Shown here in pieces: positions 34,550 to 42,915 of a DNA stretch of 64,000 nt. Source of the DNA: Nakamurella flava (GTDB lineage: Bacteria > Actinomycetota > Actinomycetes > Mycobacteriales > Nakamurellaceae); assembly GCF_005298075.1 (NCBI RefSeq), contig NZ_SZZH01000001.1:2170001-2234000 (forward strand), given 5' to 3'. Position numbers and translations under genes: made by a program. The notes beneath the pieces were generated by a model. The model was not told the DNA's origin. It made no database searches and worked only from the letters and a program-made list of their open reading frames with translations. Positions within the stretch are counted from its first letter, which is position 1, and the number at the start of each line of letters is the position of its first letter.

Positions 34550-35254
34550 ATGCGTACTCCTGGTCCCGACGATCCCGCGGGTCTCGCCGCCCGCGGCTGG
34601 CAACGGTGGTGGTCGCGGTGGGCCGACCGCCGCCGGGGCGGCCCGGCTCCCCGTCAGGTTCGGCGGGCCCTCGCCGCCGTCCTGGTCGTGGTCGGCGGGG
34701 TCCTCGCCGTGCTGCCGGCCCGGGCCACCGGCGGAGTGGCCGTGGCCGTGACCACCGACGATCTCCCCGTCGGCAGCGTGCTGGACGAAGCCCGGGTTCG
34801 CACGGAATCCGTGGTGGCGATCCCGGACGGTGCGCTGACCCCGGAACAGGTGGCCGGCCGGGTTCTGGCGGCGCCGGTCCGGCGCGGCGAGATCCTCACC
34901 GACGCCCGGCTGGTCACGGCGGACGGCCCGGACCCGGGTTCCGGGCGGGTGGCGGTACCGGTCAACCTGCCCGACCCCGGCGTCGTGGCGCTGCTGCGCC
35001 CCGGTCTGCACGTGGCGGTGCTGGCCGTCGGGGACGGGACGAGCGGCGCAGACGCGGCGACGGGCGTGGAGACGGCCGTGGTGACCGTGCTCGCCGAGGA
35101 CGCGGTGGTGCTGACGGTGCCGGCGCCCCGGGAGTCGGGCGCGGCCCGCCTGGGCTCCGGGGCGGGGACGATCCTGCTCGCCGTCCCGGCGGCGGCCGCG
35201 GACGCCATCGCGGCGCACGCAGTCCTCGGTTCGCTGACCGTCCGGTTCACATGA
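34550..35254 (+). CDS. SAF-domain (RcpC/CpaB-like) membrane-anchored protein
   Basis: 234 residues. A polar basic N-terminus is followed by one transmembrane helix (about 38-56), then a SAF domain (about 62-135: VAVTTDDLPVGSVLDEARVRTE...VAGRVLAAPVRRGEILTDARLV) and a beta-rich C-terminal part as in CpaB. CpaB proteins assemble Flp/Tad pili, but no other tad gene is present and many actinobacteria carry this orphan SAF protein, so the role is unknown. ATG 34,550 has TAGCGT seven bases before it and no Shine-Dalgarno, hence probably leaderless. Alternative: a general cell-envelope protein. Confidence 0.75.
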   Translation: MRTPGPDDPAGLAARGWQRWWSRWADRRRGGPAPRQVRRALAAVLVVVGGVLAVLPARATGGVAVAVTTDDLPVGSVLDEARVRTESVVAIPDGALTPEQVAGRVLAAPVRRGEILTDARLVTADGPDPGSGRVAVPVNLPDPGVVALLRPGLHVAVLAVGDGTSGADAATGVETAVVTVLAEDAVVLTVPAPRESGAARLGSGAGTILLAVPAAAADAIAAHAVLGSLTVRFT

Positions 35255-35347
35255 TCGCCGCGGGGTCTGGGTAGGGTGTCCCCGCCCGGACCGATATGTC
35301 CTGATCGGTGCGGGCCGTCACCCATCCCCCAGCCACGAGGAACGCAC

Positions 35348-35791
35348 ATGCTCAAGGGTTTCAAGGACTTCATCCTGCGCGGCAACGTCATCGACCTCGC
35401 CGTGGCGGTCGTGATCGGCGCCGCCTTCACCGCCGTGGTCACCGCCATCACGACCAACCTCATCCAGCCGTTCATCAACGCCATCGGTTCGGTCGATGCC
35501 GGTGGGCTCGGCTTCTACGTCAACTCCAGCAAGCCCGAGTCGTTCGTCAACATCGGGGCGATCGTCACCGCGGCGATCACGTTCCTCATCACCGCCGCCG
35601 TCGTCTACTTCGTGTTCGTCGCCCCGATGAAGCACGTCAACGACCGGCTGAACGCCCGTAAGACCCCGGTCAAGGCCGACCCCACCGAGGTGCAGCTGCT
35701 CATCGAGATCCGCGACCTGCTGCGGGCCGGGCGGGTCGACGCCGCCGCGGAGGCCGCCGACCGGCCCTCCGGTCCGACCGGCACCGTCTGA
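35348..35791 (+). CDS. mscL: Large-conductance mechanosensitive channel MscL
   Basis: 147 residues. It opens MLKGFKDFILRGNVIDLAVAVVIG, the MscL signature at the first pore helix; a periplasmic loop is followed by the second helix (about 60-95) and a cytoplasmic helix bundle (EVQLLIEIRDLLRAG). The pentamer opens under membrane tension to release solutes on hypo-osmotic shock. ATG 35,348 is chosen by homology to the conserved N-terminus; AGGAA lies about eight bases upstream. A perfect hairpin follows at 35,801. Confidence 0.95.
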   Translation: MLKGFKDFILRGNVIDLAVAVVIGAAFTAVVTAITTNLIQPFINAIGSVDAGGLGFYVNSSKPESFVNIGAIVTAAITFLITAAVVYFVFVAPMKHVNDRLNARKTPVKADPTEVQLLIEIRDLLRAGRVDAAAEAADRPSGPTGTV

Positions 35792-35800
35792 TCGGACGGT

Positions 35801-35834
35801 CCCCGCACCACGGCGGATCAGCCGTGGTGCGGGG
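35801..35834. terminator. Bidirectional hairpin, 14-bp stem
   Basis: Arms 35801-35814 and 35821-35834 are exact complements (CCCCGCACCACGGC and its reverse complement) around a 6-nt loop. The right arm also encodes the last residues (P-P-H-H-G) and the stop overlaps the loop of the leftward small gene. Confidence 0.8.
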
Positions 35835-36048
35835 GGCGGTTCTCCGAATACCAGCGATCGCGGTCGGAAGGGCCGTTCGCTCGGCCGTCCGGGCCGCTCT
35901 CGTCCCGGGTGGTCTCGGGCAGCACCTCGCCGAACATCTGGTCGAGCTCCCGGCGGCGACGGGCCTGCCTACGCCGTTCCGCCGCCGCCCTGTCCGGCTC
36001 GGCGGCGTGACCGGGATCGGCGTCGACCGGTTCGTTGACCTCCACCAC
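35818..36048 (-). CDS. Small conserved actinobacterial protein ending RPPHHG
   Basis: 76 residues, highly charged. A basic helix (about 24-38: AAERRRQARRRRELDQMFGE) is followed by an acidic/polar linker and a C-terminal WYSENRPPHHG. Similar short proteins with a terminal W-x-x-x-x-R/V-P-P-H motif sit beside mogA/moaB2 and mscL in other Actinobacteria (family knowledge). No function is known. It follows the MogA gene by seven bases, so it is co-transcribed. The transcription terminator forms inside its last codons. Confidence 0.75.
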   Translation of the reverse strand: MVEVNEPVDADPGHAAEPDRAAAERRRQARRRRELDQMFGEVLPETTRDESGPDGRANGPSDRDRWYSENRPPHHG

Positions 36049-36055
36049 CGCCGTC

Positions 36056-36547
36056 CTAGATCTCCGGATCGGAGAGCTCCTGGATGACGTGCACCGCGAG
36101 CGGGTTCAGCGTGGCCATCCCATCGCGGATGGCCGCCCGGGACCCGGCGATGTTGGCCACCAGGGTGGATCCCGAGACGCCGACCAGACCCCGGGAGACC
36201 ACCGCGTCGGTGACGCCCGCCGCCATCCCCGACCAGCGCAACGCCTGGGCGATACCGGGCAGTTCGCGGTCGATGACCTCGGCGGTGACGTCCGGGGTGA
36301 CATCACGGGGGGACACCCCGGTGCCGCCGACCGTGACGACCAGGTCGACTCCCCCGATGACCGCGGTGTTGAGTGCGGTCCGGATCGCGACGGTGTCGGA
36401 CGGCACCGCGACCGATCCGTCGACCACGAAACCGGCCTCGCTCAGCAGCTCCGTGACCAGCGCCCCCGCGCCCTCGTCGTCCTCACCGTGCAGCGTGTGA
36501 TCGGTGATCGACACGATCAACGCGCGTCCCGCGTGGATGGATGACAT
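36056..36547 (-). CDS. MogA/MoaB-family molybdopterin adenylyltransferase-like protein
   Basis: 163 residues of the MoCF-binding fold: RALIVSITDHTLHGEDDEGAGALVTELL, DLVVTVGGTGVSPRDVTPDVT (the conserved T-G-G-T-G-x-x-x-R-D loop with the catalytic Asp) and SRGLVGVSGSTLVANIAGS. The enzyme adenylylates molybdopterin before molybdate insertion. AGGAA lies just before ATG 36,547. It is first of a two-gene leftward unit with the small charged protein. mscL and this gene are also neighbours in mycobacteria (mscL-moaB2). No other Moco biosynthesis gene is in the window apart from the non-canonical glp. Confidence 0.9.
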   Translation of the reverse strand: MSSIHAGRALIVSITDHTLHGEDDEGAGALVTELLSEAGFVVDGSVAVPSDTVAIRTALNTAVIGGVDLVVTVGGTGVSPRDVTPDVTAEVIDRELPGIAQALRWSGMAAGVTDAVVSRGLVGVSGSTLVANIAGSRAAIRDGMATLNPLAVHVIQELSDPEI

Positions 36548-36739
36548 GGTTCCTGGTCCTCCCGATGACCGCCCCGACGCCGACCGGTCGGTGGCGTACA
36601 CCCGGCTTCTCGAGCGACCGGGGCCAAAGCAGCCTATCGACCGCCCCGCCCCGCGCATTTCGGGCCCCGCCGGTGGATGCGAAACTCAGCTGCCCCGCTC
36701 GGACGCCACCGTCCGCCCCACCCGTCCTCAGGAGTTGCC

Positions 36740-37330
36740 GTGCCGTCCCGTCGCACCACCGCGCGCGATCTCGCGCAGATCGCCATCTTCGCGGCACTCA
36801 TCGCCGCCCTGGGGCTGCCCGGGGCGATCTCGGTCGGCGGCCTCGGGGTGCCGATCACCCTGCAGACCCTCGGCGTCATCCTGGCCGGCGGCATCCTCGG
36901 CGCCCGCAAGGGCGGGCTGGCGATCGTCGTCTTCCTGGTGCTGACCACCGCCGGTCTGCCGTTGCTGGCCGGCGGCCGGGGCGGTCTCGGAGTGTGGACC
37001 GGCCCCACCGCCGGCTACCTCATCGGCTGGCTCCCGGCGGTCCTGCTCATCGGTTTCCTCACCGCCCGGCTGCTGCCGAGCTATCCGTTCTGGTCCGGGT
37101 TGATCGCGAACCTCATCGGCGGGGTGCTCGTCATCCACGCGTTCGGGGTGGCGGTGCTGACGCTGCGGGTCGGGCTCGGTCCCGCCCTGACCGGTGACCT
37201 CCCGTTCCTGCCCGGCGACGCCGTGAAGGCGCTGGTCGCGACGGTGGTCATCAAGCAGGTCCACCGGGCCTACCCGGGCCTCATCCCGCTCCCGGCCACC
37301 GCCCGGTCCGGCCGCGGCCCCGCCGCCTGA
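36740..37330 (+). CDS. bioY: Biotin transporter S component BioY
   Basis: A 196-residue polytopic protein with about six helices. The BioY signature segments are present: AQIAIFAALIAALGLPGAISVGG, VPITLQTLGVILAGGILG, PLLAGGRGGLGVWTGPTAGYLIGW, and PFLPGDAVKALVATVV. It binds biotin with high affinity and, with the EcfA/EcfT-type proteins BioM and BioN encoded at 39,938 and 40,615, forms an ECF importer. GTG 36,740 follows AGGAG. It is first of a five-gene rightward cluster. Confidence 0.92.
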   Translation: MPSRRTTARDLAQIAIFAALIAALGLPGAISVGGLGVPITLQTLGVILAGGILGARKGGLAIVVFLVLTTAGLPLLAGGRGGLGVWTGPTAGYLIGWLPAVLLIGFLTARLLPSYPFWSGLIANLIGGVLVIHAFGVAVLTLRVGLGPALTGDLPFLPGDAVKALVATVVIKQVHRAYPGLIPLPATARSGRGPAA

Positions 37331-37346
37331 CCGGGGCGACCCGACG

Positions 37347-38678
37347 GTGCCGGTGGCTCCTGACCTGCGACTGGGCGGCCACCCCGCGGCGACCGCCCTG
37401 CACCTGGACGGCCACACCGTCACCTACGGTGACCTGGGCGCTCTCGTCGCCGATCGCTCGGCCGCCCGGTCCGCGGAACCGGCCGACGCGGTCCTGGACC
37501 TGACCGGCCGACCGGTGACCGAGGTCCTGGTCGAGGTGTTCGCCGCCGCGGCGGCCCGGTGCCGGATCCGGCTGGCCGATCCCGCCGCCCCGGCCCCGGC
37601 CGCCGCGGGACCGCCGGACGAGACGCACGGCGGGCCGGGTGACGCCGCGGACCCGCACTGGCTGACGGTCGTCACCTCGGGCAGCTCCGGGTCCCCGCGG
37701 GCCGTGCGCCGGTCCGTGGGCTCGTGGACCGCGTCGTTCGCGGCGTTGTCGACGCTCATCGGCTTCTCCGGCGCCGACCGGGTGCTGCTCACCGGGCCGC
37801 TGCACGCGACGCTGCACCTGTTCGCCGCCGTCCACGCCCTCGCCGGGGGCGGGGAAGTCACCGACGCCCCGGAGCGGGCGACCATCGCCCACGCCGTGCC
37901 GGCGGTCCTGGGGGACCTCGTCTCCGACCCGCGGACGAGCGGCCTGCGCACCGTCGTCGTGGCGGGTGCCGCCGTCGACCCGGACCTGATCGACGCCGCG
38001 GCACACCGGGGCCTGTCCACCGTCGAGTACTACGGCGCGGCCGAGCTGTCGTTCGTGTCCGCCGGGGTCCGGCGGCCCGGCGGGTCACCCGGCCTGCGGC
38101 CGTTCCCCGGCGTCACCGTCGACGTCCGCGACGGGGAGATCTGGGTCCGGTCGCCCTATCTGTCCAGTGGGTATCCGACCGGCGTCACGGGCCCGTTCCG
38201 CCAGGACGACGCCGGGTTCGCCACGGTGGGCGACCGGGGGGTGCTGACGGCCGACGGCCACCTGCTGGTGCGGGGCCGGGGGTCGTCGGCGATCACCGTC
38301 GGCGGCGCCACGGTGCTGGCCGAGGACGTGGAGGCCGCTCTGGTTCCGCTGGTGACCCGGGCCCGTCGTTCCGTTGCCGGTCGTCCCGCCCACGCGGCGA
38401 CGGTCGCGGTGGTCGGGGCACCGGTCCCTCGCCTGGCCGCCGTGGTGGTCGCCGTGATCGCCGACGACGACGGGCCCCTGGACGTGGCCGCCCTCCGCGC
38501 GGCCGCCCGCCGATCGCTGACCGGGGCGTCACTACCCCGTCGCTGGCTCGCCGCCGACCGGCTCCCCCGCACCCCGGGCGGCAAGCTGGCCCGGGGTGCC
38601 CTGCAGGACGCCGTGCGCCGGTACCTGGCCGGTCGACCGCCCGCACCGGGCGACCCTCGGCTGCGCCCGTTGTCCTGA
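37347..38678 (+). CDS. AMP-binding acyl-CoA ligase-like enzyme (YhfT-type context)
   Basis: A 443-residue member of the acyl-adenylate superfamily. The phosphate loop is VVTSGSSGSPRAVRR (T-S-G-S-S-G), the adenine motif is YYGAAELSF, the hinge block is GRGSSAI, and the catalytic lysine lies in RTPGGKLARG. The N-terminal part is shortened relative to FadD proteins (about 500+ aa). It begins 17 bp after bioY. In Bacillus subtilis the bioY paralogue yhfU is followed by an acyl-CoA ligase (yhfT) and a thiolase (yhfS) in the biotin regulon, so the same trio appears here. The acid activated is unknown. Confidence 0.8.
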   Translation: MPVAPDLRLGGHPAATALHLDGHTVTYGDLGALVADRSAARSAEPADAVLDLTGRPVTEVLVEVFAAAAARCRIRLADPAAPAPAAAGPPDETHGGPGDAADPHWLTVVTSGSSGSPRAVRRSVGSWTASFAALSTLIGFSGADRVLLTGPLHATLHLFAAVHALAGGGEVTDAPERATIAHAVPAVLGDLVSDPRTSGLRTVVVAGAAVDPDLIDAAAHRGLSTVEYYGAAELSFVSAGVRRPGGSPGLRPFPGVTVDVRDGEIWVRSPYLSSGYPTGVTGPFRQDDAGFATVGDRGVLTADGHLLVRGRGSSAITVGGATVLAEDVEAALVPLVTRARRSVAGRPAHAATVAVVGAPVPRLAAVVVAVIADDDGPLDVAALRAAARRSLTGASLPRRWLAADRLPRTPGGKLARGALQDAVRRYLAGRPPAPGDPRLRPLS

Positions 38679-38738
38679 CCGCCCTCGGTCACCACGGTGG
38701 GCGGGGCGGCCCCCGCCGCGCCGGTTACCGTGACCGGC

Positions 38739-39941
38739 GTGCCCGCCCCCGCCCGCGATCCACGCGCCGTCGTCCTCACGGCCGGTCGCCGCACACCGGT
38801 CGGCACGGCCGGGCACTCGTTGGCCGCCGTCGACGTGGTCGGGCTGGCCGCTCCGGTGCTGGCGGCCGTCGCCACCGCAGTGGCCCCGGCGGGGCGAGGG
38901 GTCGACGAGGTCCTGCTCGGCAACTGCCTCGGCCCGGGCGGTGACGTGGCCCGGGTCTCGGCGCTGGCCGCCGGTCTGGGCGCGGAGGTTCCCGGCGTGA
39001 CCGTGGACCGGCAGTGCGGGTCGGGCCTGGAGGCGATCCGGCTGGCCGCCGCCCTCGTCCGGGCCGGCGATGCGGACCTCGTCCTGGCCGGCGGTGTCGA
39101 GTCGGCGAGCACGGCGCCGTGGCGGTTCTGGCCGCCGGACCGGACGGCCGCCGGACCAACCGCCATGGACCCGGCGCACCGCTATACCCGGGCTCCGTTC
39201 GCCCCGCCCGGTTTCGCCGACCCGGACATGGGGATGGCCGCCGACGACCTCGCCGCCGCCCGGGGCATCGACCGGGACCGGCAGGACGCCTACGCCGCCC
39301 GCTCGCACGCGCGAACGGTGGCCGCCGTGCGGGACGGGGTGTTCGACGCCGAGCTGGTCCCGGTCGCCGGGGTGCGACGGGACGACCGGCCCCGGCCGGG
39401 GCTCGACGAGACGCGGCTCGCCCGGCTGCGCCCCGCTTTCCCGGCCCGGACCGACGGCGTCCGCCCGACGGCTACGGCCGGTAATTCCTGCGGCATCTCC
39501 GACGGCGCGGCGGCGGTCGCGGTCACCACGGCCGCGGTGGCCCGCGCCTCCGGGTCGCCGTACCTGGAGGTGATGGGCGGGGCGGTGGCCGCCGCGGATC
39601 CGGCCCTGCCGGGGGCGGTCCCGGCGTTGGCGGTGCGGCGGCTGCTGGACCGCCACGGCCTGACGGTCGACGACGTCGACGCCGTGGAGCTGACCGAGGC
39701 GTTCGCCTCGGTGGTGCTGGCCGCGGTGGACGAGCTGGCCATCGATCCGGATCGGGTCTGCACCGAGGGCGGAGCGATCGGTCTGGGGCATCCGTGGGGT
39801 GCGTCGGGGGCCCTGCTCGTCCTACGGCTGCTGTCCCGGCTCGGTCGTGCGGACGTCCGGCCGGGGGCCCACGGGGTGGCGGTCTGTGCGATCGGTGGCG
39901 GGCAGGCTGTGGCCCTGCTGGTCCGGGCGGGCGGGCGATGA
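38739..39941 (+). CDS. Thiolase / acetyl-CoA C-acyltransferase (YhfS-type context)
   Basis: 400 residues. The nucleophilic cysteine is in VDRQCGSGLEAI, the active-site His in GGAIGLGHPWGASGA and the second cysteine in VAVCAIGGGQA, so all catalytic residues are intact. It degrades or makes 3-ketoacyl-CoA. TACCGT at 38726-38731 lies seven bases before the GTG, suggesting an additional internal leaderless promoter. The stop overlaps bioM by four bases. Its place between an acyl-CoA ligase and the biotin importer ATPase suggests a link with uptake or salvage of biotin or its acyl precursors (inference). Confidence 0.85.
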   Translation: MPAPARDPRAVVLTAGRRTPVGTAGHSLAAVDVVGLAAPVLAAVATAVAPAGRGVDEVLLGNCLGPGGDVARVSALAAGLGAEVPGVTVDRQCGSGLEAIRLAAALVRAGDADLVLAGGVESASTAPWRFWPPDRTAAGPTAMDPAHRYTRAPFAPPGFADPDMGMAADDLAAARGIDRDRQDAYAARSHARTVAAVRDGVFDAELVPVAGVRRDDRPRPGLDETRLARLRPAFPARTDGVRPTATAGNSCGISDGAAAVAVTTAAVARASGSPYLEVMGGAVAAADPALPGAVPALAVRRLLDRHGLTVDDVDAVELTEAFASVVLAAVDELAIDPDRVCTEGGAIGLGHPWGASGALLVLRLLSRLGRADVRPGAHGVAVCAIGGGQAVALLVRAGGR

Positions 39942-40618
39942 GCGAGATCGTCCTGAGCGGGGTGTCCCACCACTACGGGGAACGCGCGGTGCTGCACGGC
40001 GTGGACCTGCGACTCACCGAGCACCGCATCGGCATCGTCGGGGCAAACGGGTCGGGCAAGTCGACCCTGGCCCGCATGATCAACGGCCTGGTCTCGCCCA
40101 GCCGGGGCACGGTGTCGGTCGACGGGTTCGACGCGACGCGTCAGGGCCGGGAGGTGCGGCGGCGGGTCGGCTTCGTGTTCACCGACCCCGACAACCAGAT
40201 CGTGATGCCGACCGTCGCCGAGGATCTGGCGTTCTCGTTGCGACGTCGAGGGCTGTCCAGAGCCGAGGTCGCGGAACGGGTGTCGACGGCGCTGGAGCGG
40301 TTCGGCCTGGCCGGCCACGCCGACCACCCGACCCATCTGCTGTCCGGGGGTCAGAAGCAGTTGCTGGCCCTGGCGGCCGTGATGATCACCGAACCCGCGG
40401 TGGTGGTGGCCGACGAGCCGACGACGCTCCTCGATCTGCGCAACGGCCGTCTGGTGCACGGCCTGCTCAGCGCCCTGCCGGCCCAGGTGGTGCTGGTGAC
40501 CCACCACCTGGACCTGCTGGCCGGATGGGATCGGGCCATCCTGATCGATGCGGGGCGGGTCGTCGCGGACGACGTACCGGAGCGGACGGTCGCCGTCTAC
40601 CGGGAGCTGATGGCGTGA
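39938..40618 (+). CDS. bioM: ECF transporter ATPase BioM
   Basis: 226 residues. Walker A is GANGSGKST, the Q-loop is in TDPDNQIVMPTVAEDLAF (the N-Q typical of CbiO/BioM), the signature is LLSGGQKQLLALA, Walker B is AVVVADEPTTLLD, and the switch His is in LVTHHLD. It is the energising ATPase of the biotin ECF importer with BioN and BioY. ATG overlaps the thiolase stop (ATGA) and its own stop overlaps bioN (GTGA), so expression is coupled. Confidence 0.92.
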   Translation: MSEIVLSGVSHHYGERAVLHGVDLRLTEHRIGIVGANGSGKSTLARMINGLVSPSRGTVSVDGFDATRQGREVRRRVGFVFTDPDNQIVMPTVAEDLAFSLRRRGLSRAEVAERVSTALERFGLAGHADHPTHLLSGGQKQLLALAAVMITEPAVVVADEPTTLLDLRNGRLVHGLLSALPAQVVLVTHHLDLLAGWDRAILIDAGRVVADDVPERTVAVYRELMA

Positions 40619-41208
40619 TCGGTCTCTACCGTCCCGGTTCGTCCCCGCTGCACCGGGCGCCCGCGGGCCTGAAGCTGTTCGGACTGCTCGTGGTCGTCAC
40701 CGTGATCGTGCTGCTGCAGTCCCCCTGGCAGCTCGCGGTGGCCGCGGTACTGGTGGCCGCCGGGTTCGCGGTCGCCCGGATCCCGGCGCGGGTGGCCGTC
40801 GCGCAGCTCTGGCCGATGCGGTGGCTGCTGCTCGTCACGGCGGTCTTCCAGGTGGTCTTCACCGGCCCGGAACGGGCCGTCATGGTGTGCGGCACCCTGC
40901 TGCTGACGGTGGCGGCGGCCGCGTTGGTCACCCTCACCACCCGCGTCACGGCCATGCTCGATCTGTGCCGTCGGCTGCTGCATCCGTTGCGGCGCTGGGT
41001 CGATGCCGACCGGGTGGGGCTGCTGCTGGCCCTGACCATCCGGTGCGTCCCCCTGCTCGCGACGGTGGTGTCGGAGGTATCGGCGGCGAGAAAAGCCCGA
41101 GGGCAGTCGTTCTCCCTGCGGGCCATCGCCGCTCCGGTCGTCGTGCGGGCCCTGCGTACCGCGGACGAGATGGGGGCCGCGCTGATGGCGCGCGGTGTCG
41201 ATGACTGA
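40615..41208 (+). CDS. bioN: ECF transporter transmembrane protein BioN
   Basis: 197 residues of CbiQ/EcfT family: four to five helices (SPLHRAPAGLKLFGLLVVVTVIVLL near the start), then a cytoplasmic coupling region with RCVPLLATVVSEVSAARKARG, containing the A-R-x-A-R-G motif that contacts the ATPase. The last part, TADEMGAALMARGVDD, is the second A-R-G-type motif. It couples ATP hydrolysis by BioM to toppling of BioY. It is last gene of the biotin cluster. Confidence 0.92.
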   Translation: MIGLYRPGSSPLHRAPAGLKLFGLLVVVTVIVLLQSPWQLAVAAVLVAAGFAVARIPARVAVAQLWPMRWLLLVTAVFQVVFTGPERAVMVCGTLLLTVAAAALVTLTTRVTAMLDLCRRLLHPLRRWVDADRVGLLLALTIRCVPLLATVVSEVSAARKARGQSFSLRAIAAPVVVRALRTADEMGAALMARGVDD

Positions 41209-41306
41209 TCGGGACGGCGCGGCAACCGGCTGACACGGCACCCCGCCGGCCGATCCCGGCCGGCGGCAACCGAGCGATCGGCGGTGACCCGGCCTACCGT
41301 CGAGGG

Positions 41307-41864
41307 ATGAGCGGAACTACCGGACCGACCGCCGGAGATCGACCGACGTCGGGCGAAGATCGTTTCCACCTCGGGCGTTTCGTGACGGCCCAGGACGAGG
41401 GGGCCGTCTTCGAGCGTGCGCTCGCCGAGGTGGCGGCGGGGTCCAAACGCAGCCACTGGATGTGGTTCGTCTATCCCCAGATCGCGGGGCTGGGCGGGAG
41501 CCCGATGGCCCGGCGGTACGCCGTGTCCGGCCTGACCGAGGCCCGCGCCTACCTGGCTCACCCAGTGCTCGGCCCCCGGTTGCTCGCGGCGGCCCGGGCC
41601 GCGGCGACCACCCCCGGGCGAACGGCGGAATCCGTCTTCGGCGGGATCGACGCGATGAAACTGCTTTCCAGCATGACGCTTTTCGCGATGGCTGCCGAGG
41701 CCGACGACGGCGAGGGCAATGCTGGGCCGGATGACCCGGATGACGCCTGGCGACGCACGACCGCGCAGGCCTGCCGCGACGTGCTGGCCCGGTTCTTCGC
41801 CGGTGAACCGGATCCGGCCACCGTTCGACTGGTGGAGGTCGATGCGTCGGCAACGGAAAACTGA
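41307..41864 (+). CDS. DUF1810-family protein
   Basis: 185 residues. The conserved core FVTAQDEGAVFERALAEVAAG-KRSHWMWFVYPQIAGLG and ESVFGGIDAMKLLSSMTLFA is diagnostic of DUF1810, small alpha-helical proteins found across bacteria with no settled function. Trp/Tyr/His-rich WMWFVYPQ is its hallmark. ATG 41,307 lies six bases after TACCGT (41295-41300) without a Shine-Dalgarno, so it is probably leaderless. It stands alone. Confidence 0.85.
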   Translation: MSGTTGPTAGDRPTSGEDRFHLGRFVTAQDEGAVFERALAEVAAGSKRSHWMWFVYPQIAGLGGSPMARRYAVSGLTEARAYLAHPVLGPRLLAAARAAATTPGRTAESVFGGIDAMKLLSSMTLFAMAAEADDGEGNAGPDDPDDAWRRTTAQACRDVLARFFAGEPDPATVRLVEVDASATEN

Positions 41865-42079
41865 ATCGTTCCACCATTTCTCGGAAAGAAACGGTACCCC
41901 AGAACAGGCGGGTCCAAACACGTCTTTTCGGCGGAAAGCCTCCCGCCACATGCGTTGTGCAGCAGGCGTTTTCACCACGGCGCAGATTCTTCGGGACAAT
42001 CAACGAAAAGATGCATCCGCCCTGTGAGGTACCTGGGTAATGCCAGTCACGGACACCCGGTCCCGAGCAAGGAGGAGCC

Positions 42080-42886
42080 ATGAAACGAGTTCTCGCCGCT
42101 ACCGCAGTGGGCGGCCTGGCCCTGGCCACGGCATTCCTGGGCGCCGCGTCGGCATCCGCCGCCGACACGGCGACCGTGTACGTCGTGCACGGCATCCCGG
42201 ACACCCCCGTCGACGTCTACGTCAACGGGGAGCGCACGCTCGACGACTTCCAGCCCGAGACCGTGGCCGGCCCACTGGATCTCCCGGCCGGTTCGTACAA
42301 GGTCGACATCACCGCGGCCGACGCCGCGGACGACTCGTCGCCCCTGCTGAGCACCACCGCCGACCTCAAGGGCGGGGACAACGTCTCGCTGGTCGCCAAC
42401 CTCGACACCTCCGGCAACCCGACCGTCAACGCCTTCGTCAACGACGTCTCGAGCGTCGGCGCCGGTGAGAGCCGCGTCGTCGTCCGACATGTCGCGGCTG
42501 CTCCGGCGGTCGACGTGCGCGCCGGCGGCAAGGTCGTGCTGTCGGACGTGACCAACCCGAACGAGGGCTCCCTGACCGTGCCGGCCGGCACCGTCTCGGC
42601 GGACGTCACCCTCGCCGGTACCGACACCGTGGTCATCGGGCCGGCCGACCTGAAGCTGGCCGAAGGCACCGCGACCTTCGTGCACGCCGTCGGCAGCGCC
42701 GACAAGGGCACCCTGGGTCTGGTTTCCTTCACCGTCAGCGGCCTGCACTCGGCGCCGGGCGGCGTTCCCGCCGGCACCGGCCCGGCCGACAACGCCTGGG
42801 CCCTGCCGCTCGCCGGTGTCGTCCTGGTCGGCGGCGTCGCCCTGCTGCTGACCAGCGGTCGCCGTCTGCGGGCCGACAAGTCCTGA
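42080..42886 (+). CDS. DUF4397 cell-surface protein with C-terminal anchor
   Basis: 268 residues. The signal peptide (KRVLAATAVGGLALATAFLGAASASA, cleavage near residue 27) is followed by a DUF4397 domain (VYVVHGIPDTPVDVYVNGE...FQPETVAGPLDLPAGSYKVDIT, then VRHVAAAPAVDVRAGG). The C-terminal end is tripartite: V-P-A-G-T-G (about 229-234), a hydrophobic helix (about 241-259) and the basic tail GRRLRADKS. It resembles a sorting signal without a canonical LPXTG. The next gene encodes a class F sortase. Strong Shine-Dalgarno AAGGAGGAG. A sortase-attached wall protein is inferred; simple membrane anchoring is the alternative. Confidence 0.85.
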   Translation: MKRVLAATAVGGLALATAFLGAASASAADTATVYVVHGIPDTPVDVYVNGERTLDDFQPETVAGPLDLPAGSYKVDITAADAADDSSPLLSTTADLKGGDNVSLVANLDTSGNPTVNAFVNDVSSVGAGESRVVVRHVAAAPAVDVRAGGKVVLSDVTNPNEGSLTVPAGTVSADVTLAGTDTVVIGPADLKLAEGTATFVHAVGSADKGTLGLVSFTVSGLHSAPGGVPAGTGPADNAWALPLAGVVLVGGVALLLTSGRRLRADKS

Positions 42887-42915
42887 TCACCGGGATCTGA
42901 AGGTCTGTTCACCGC

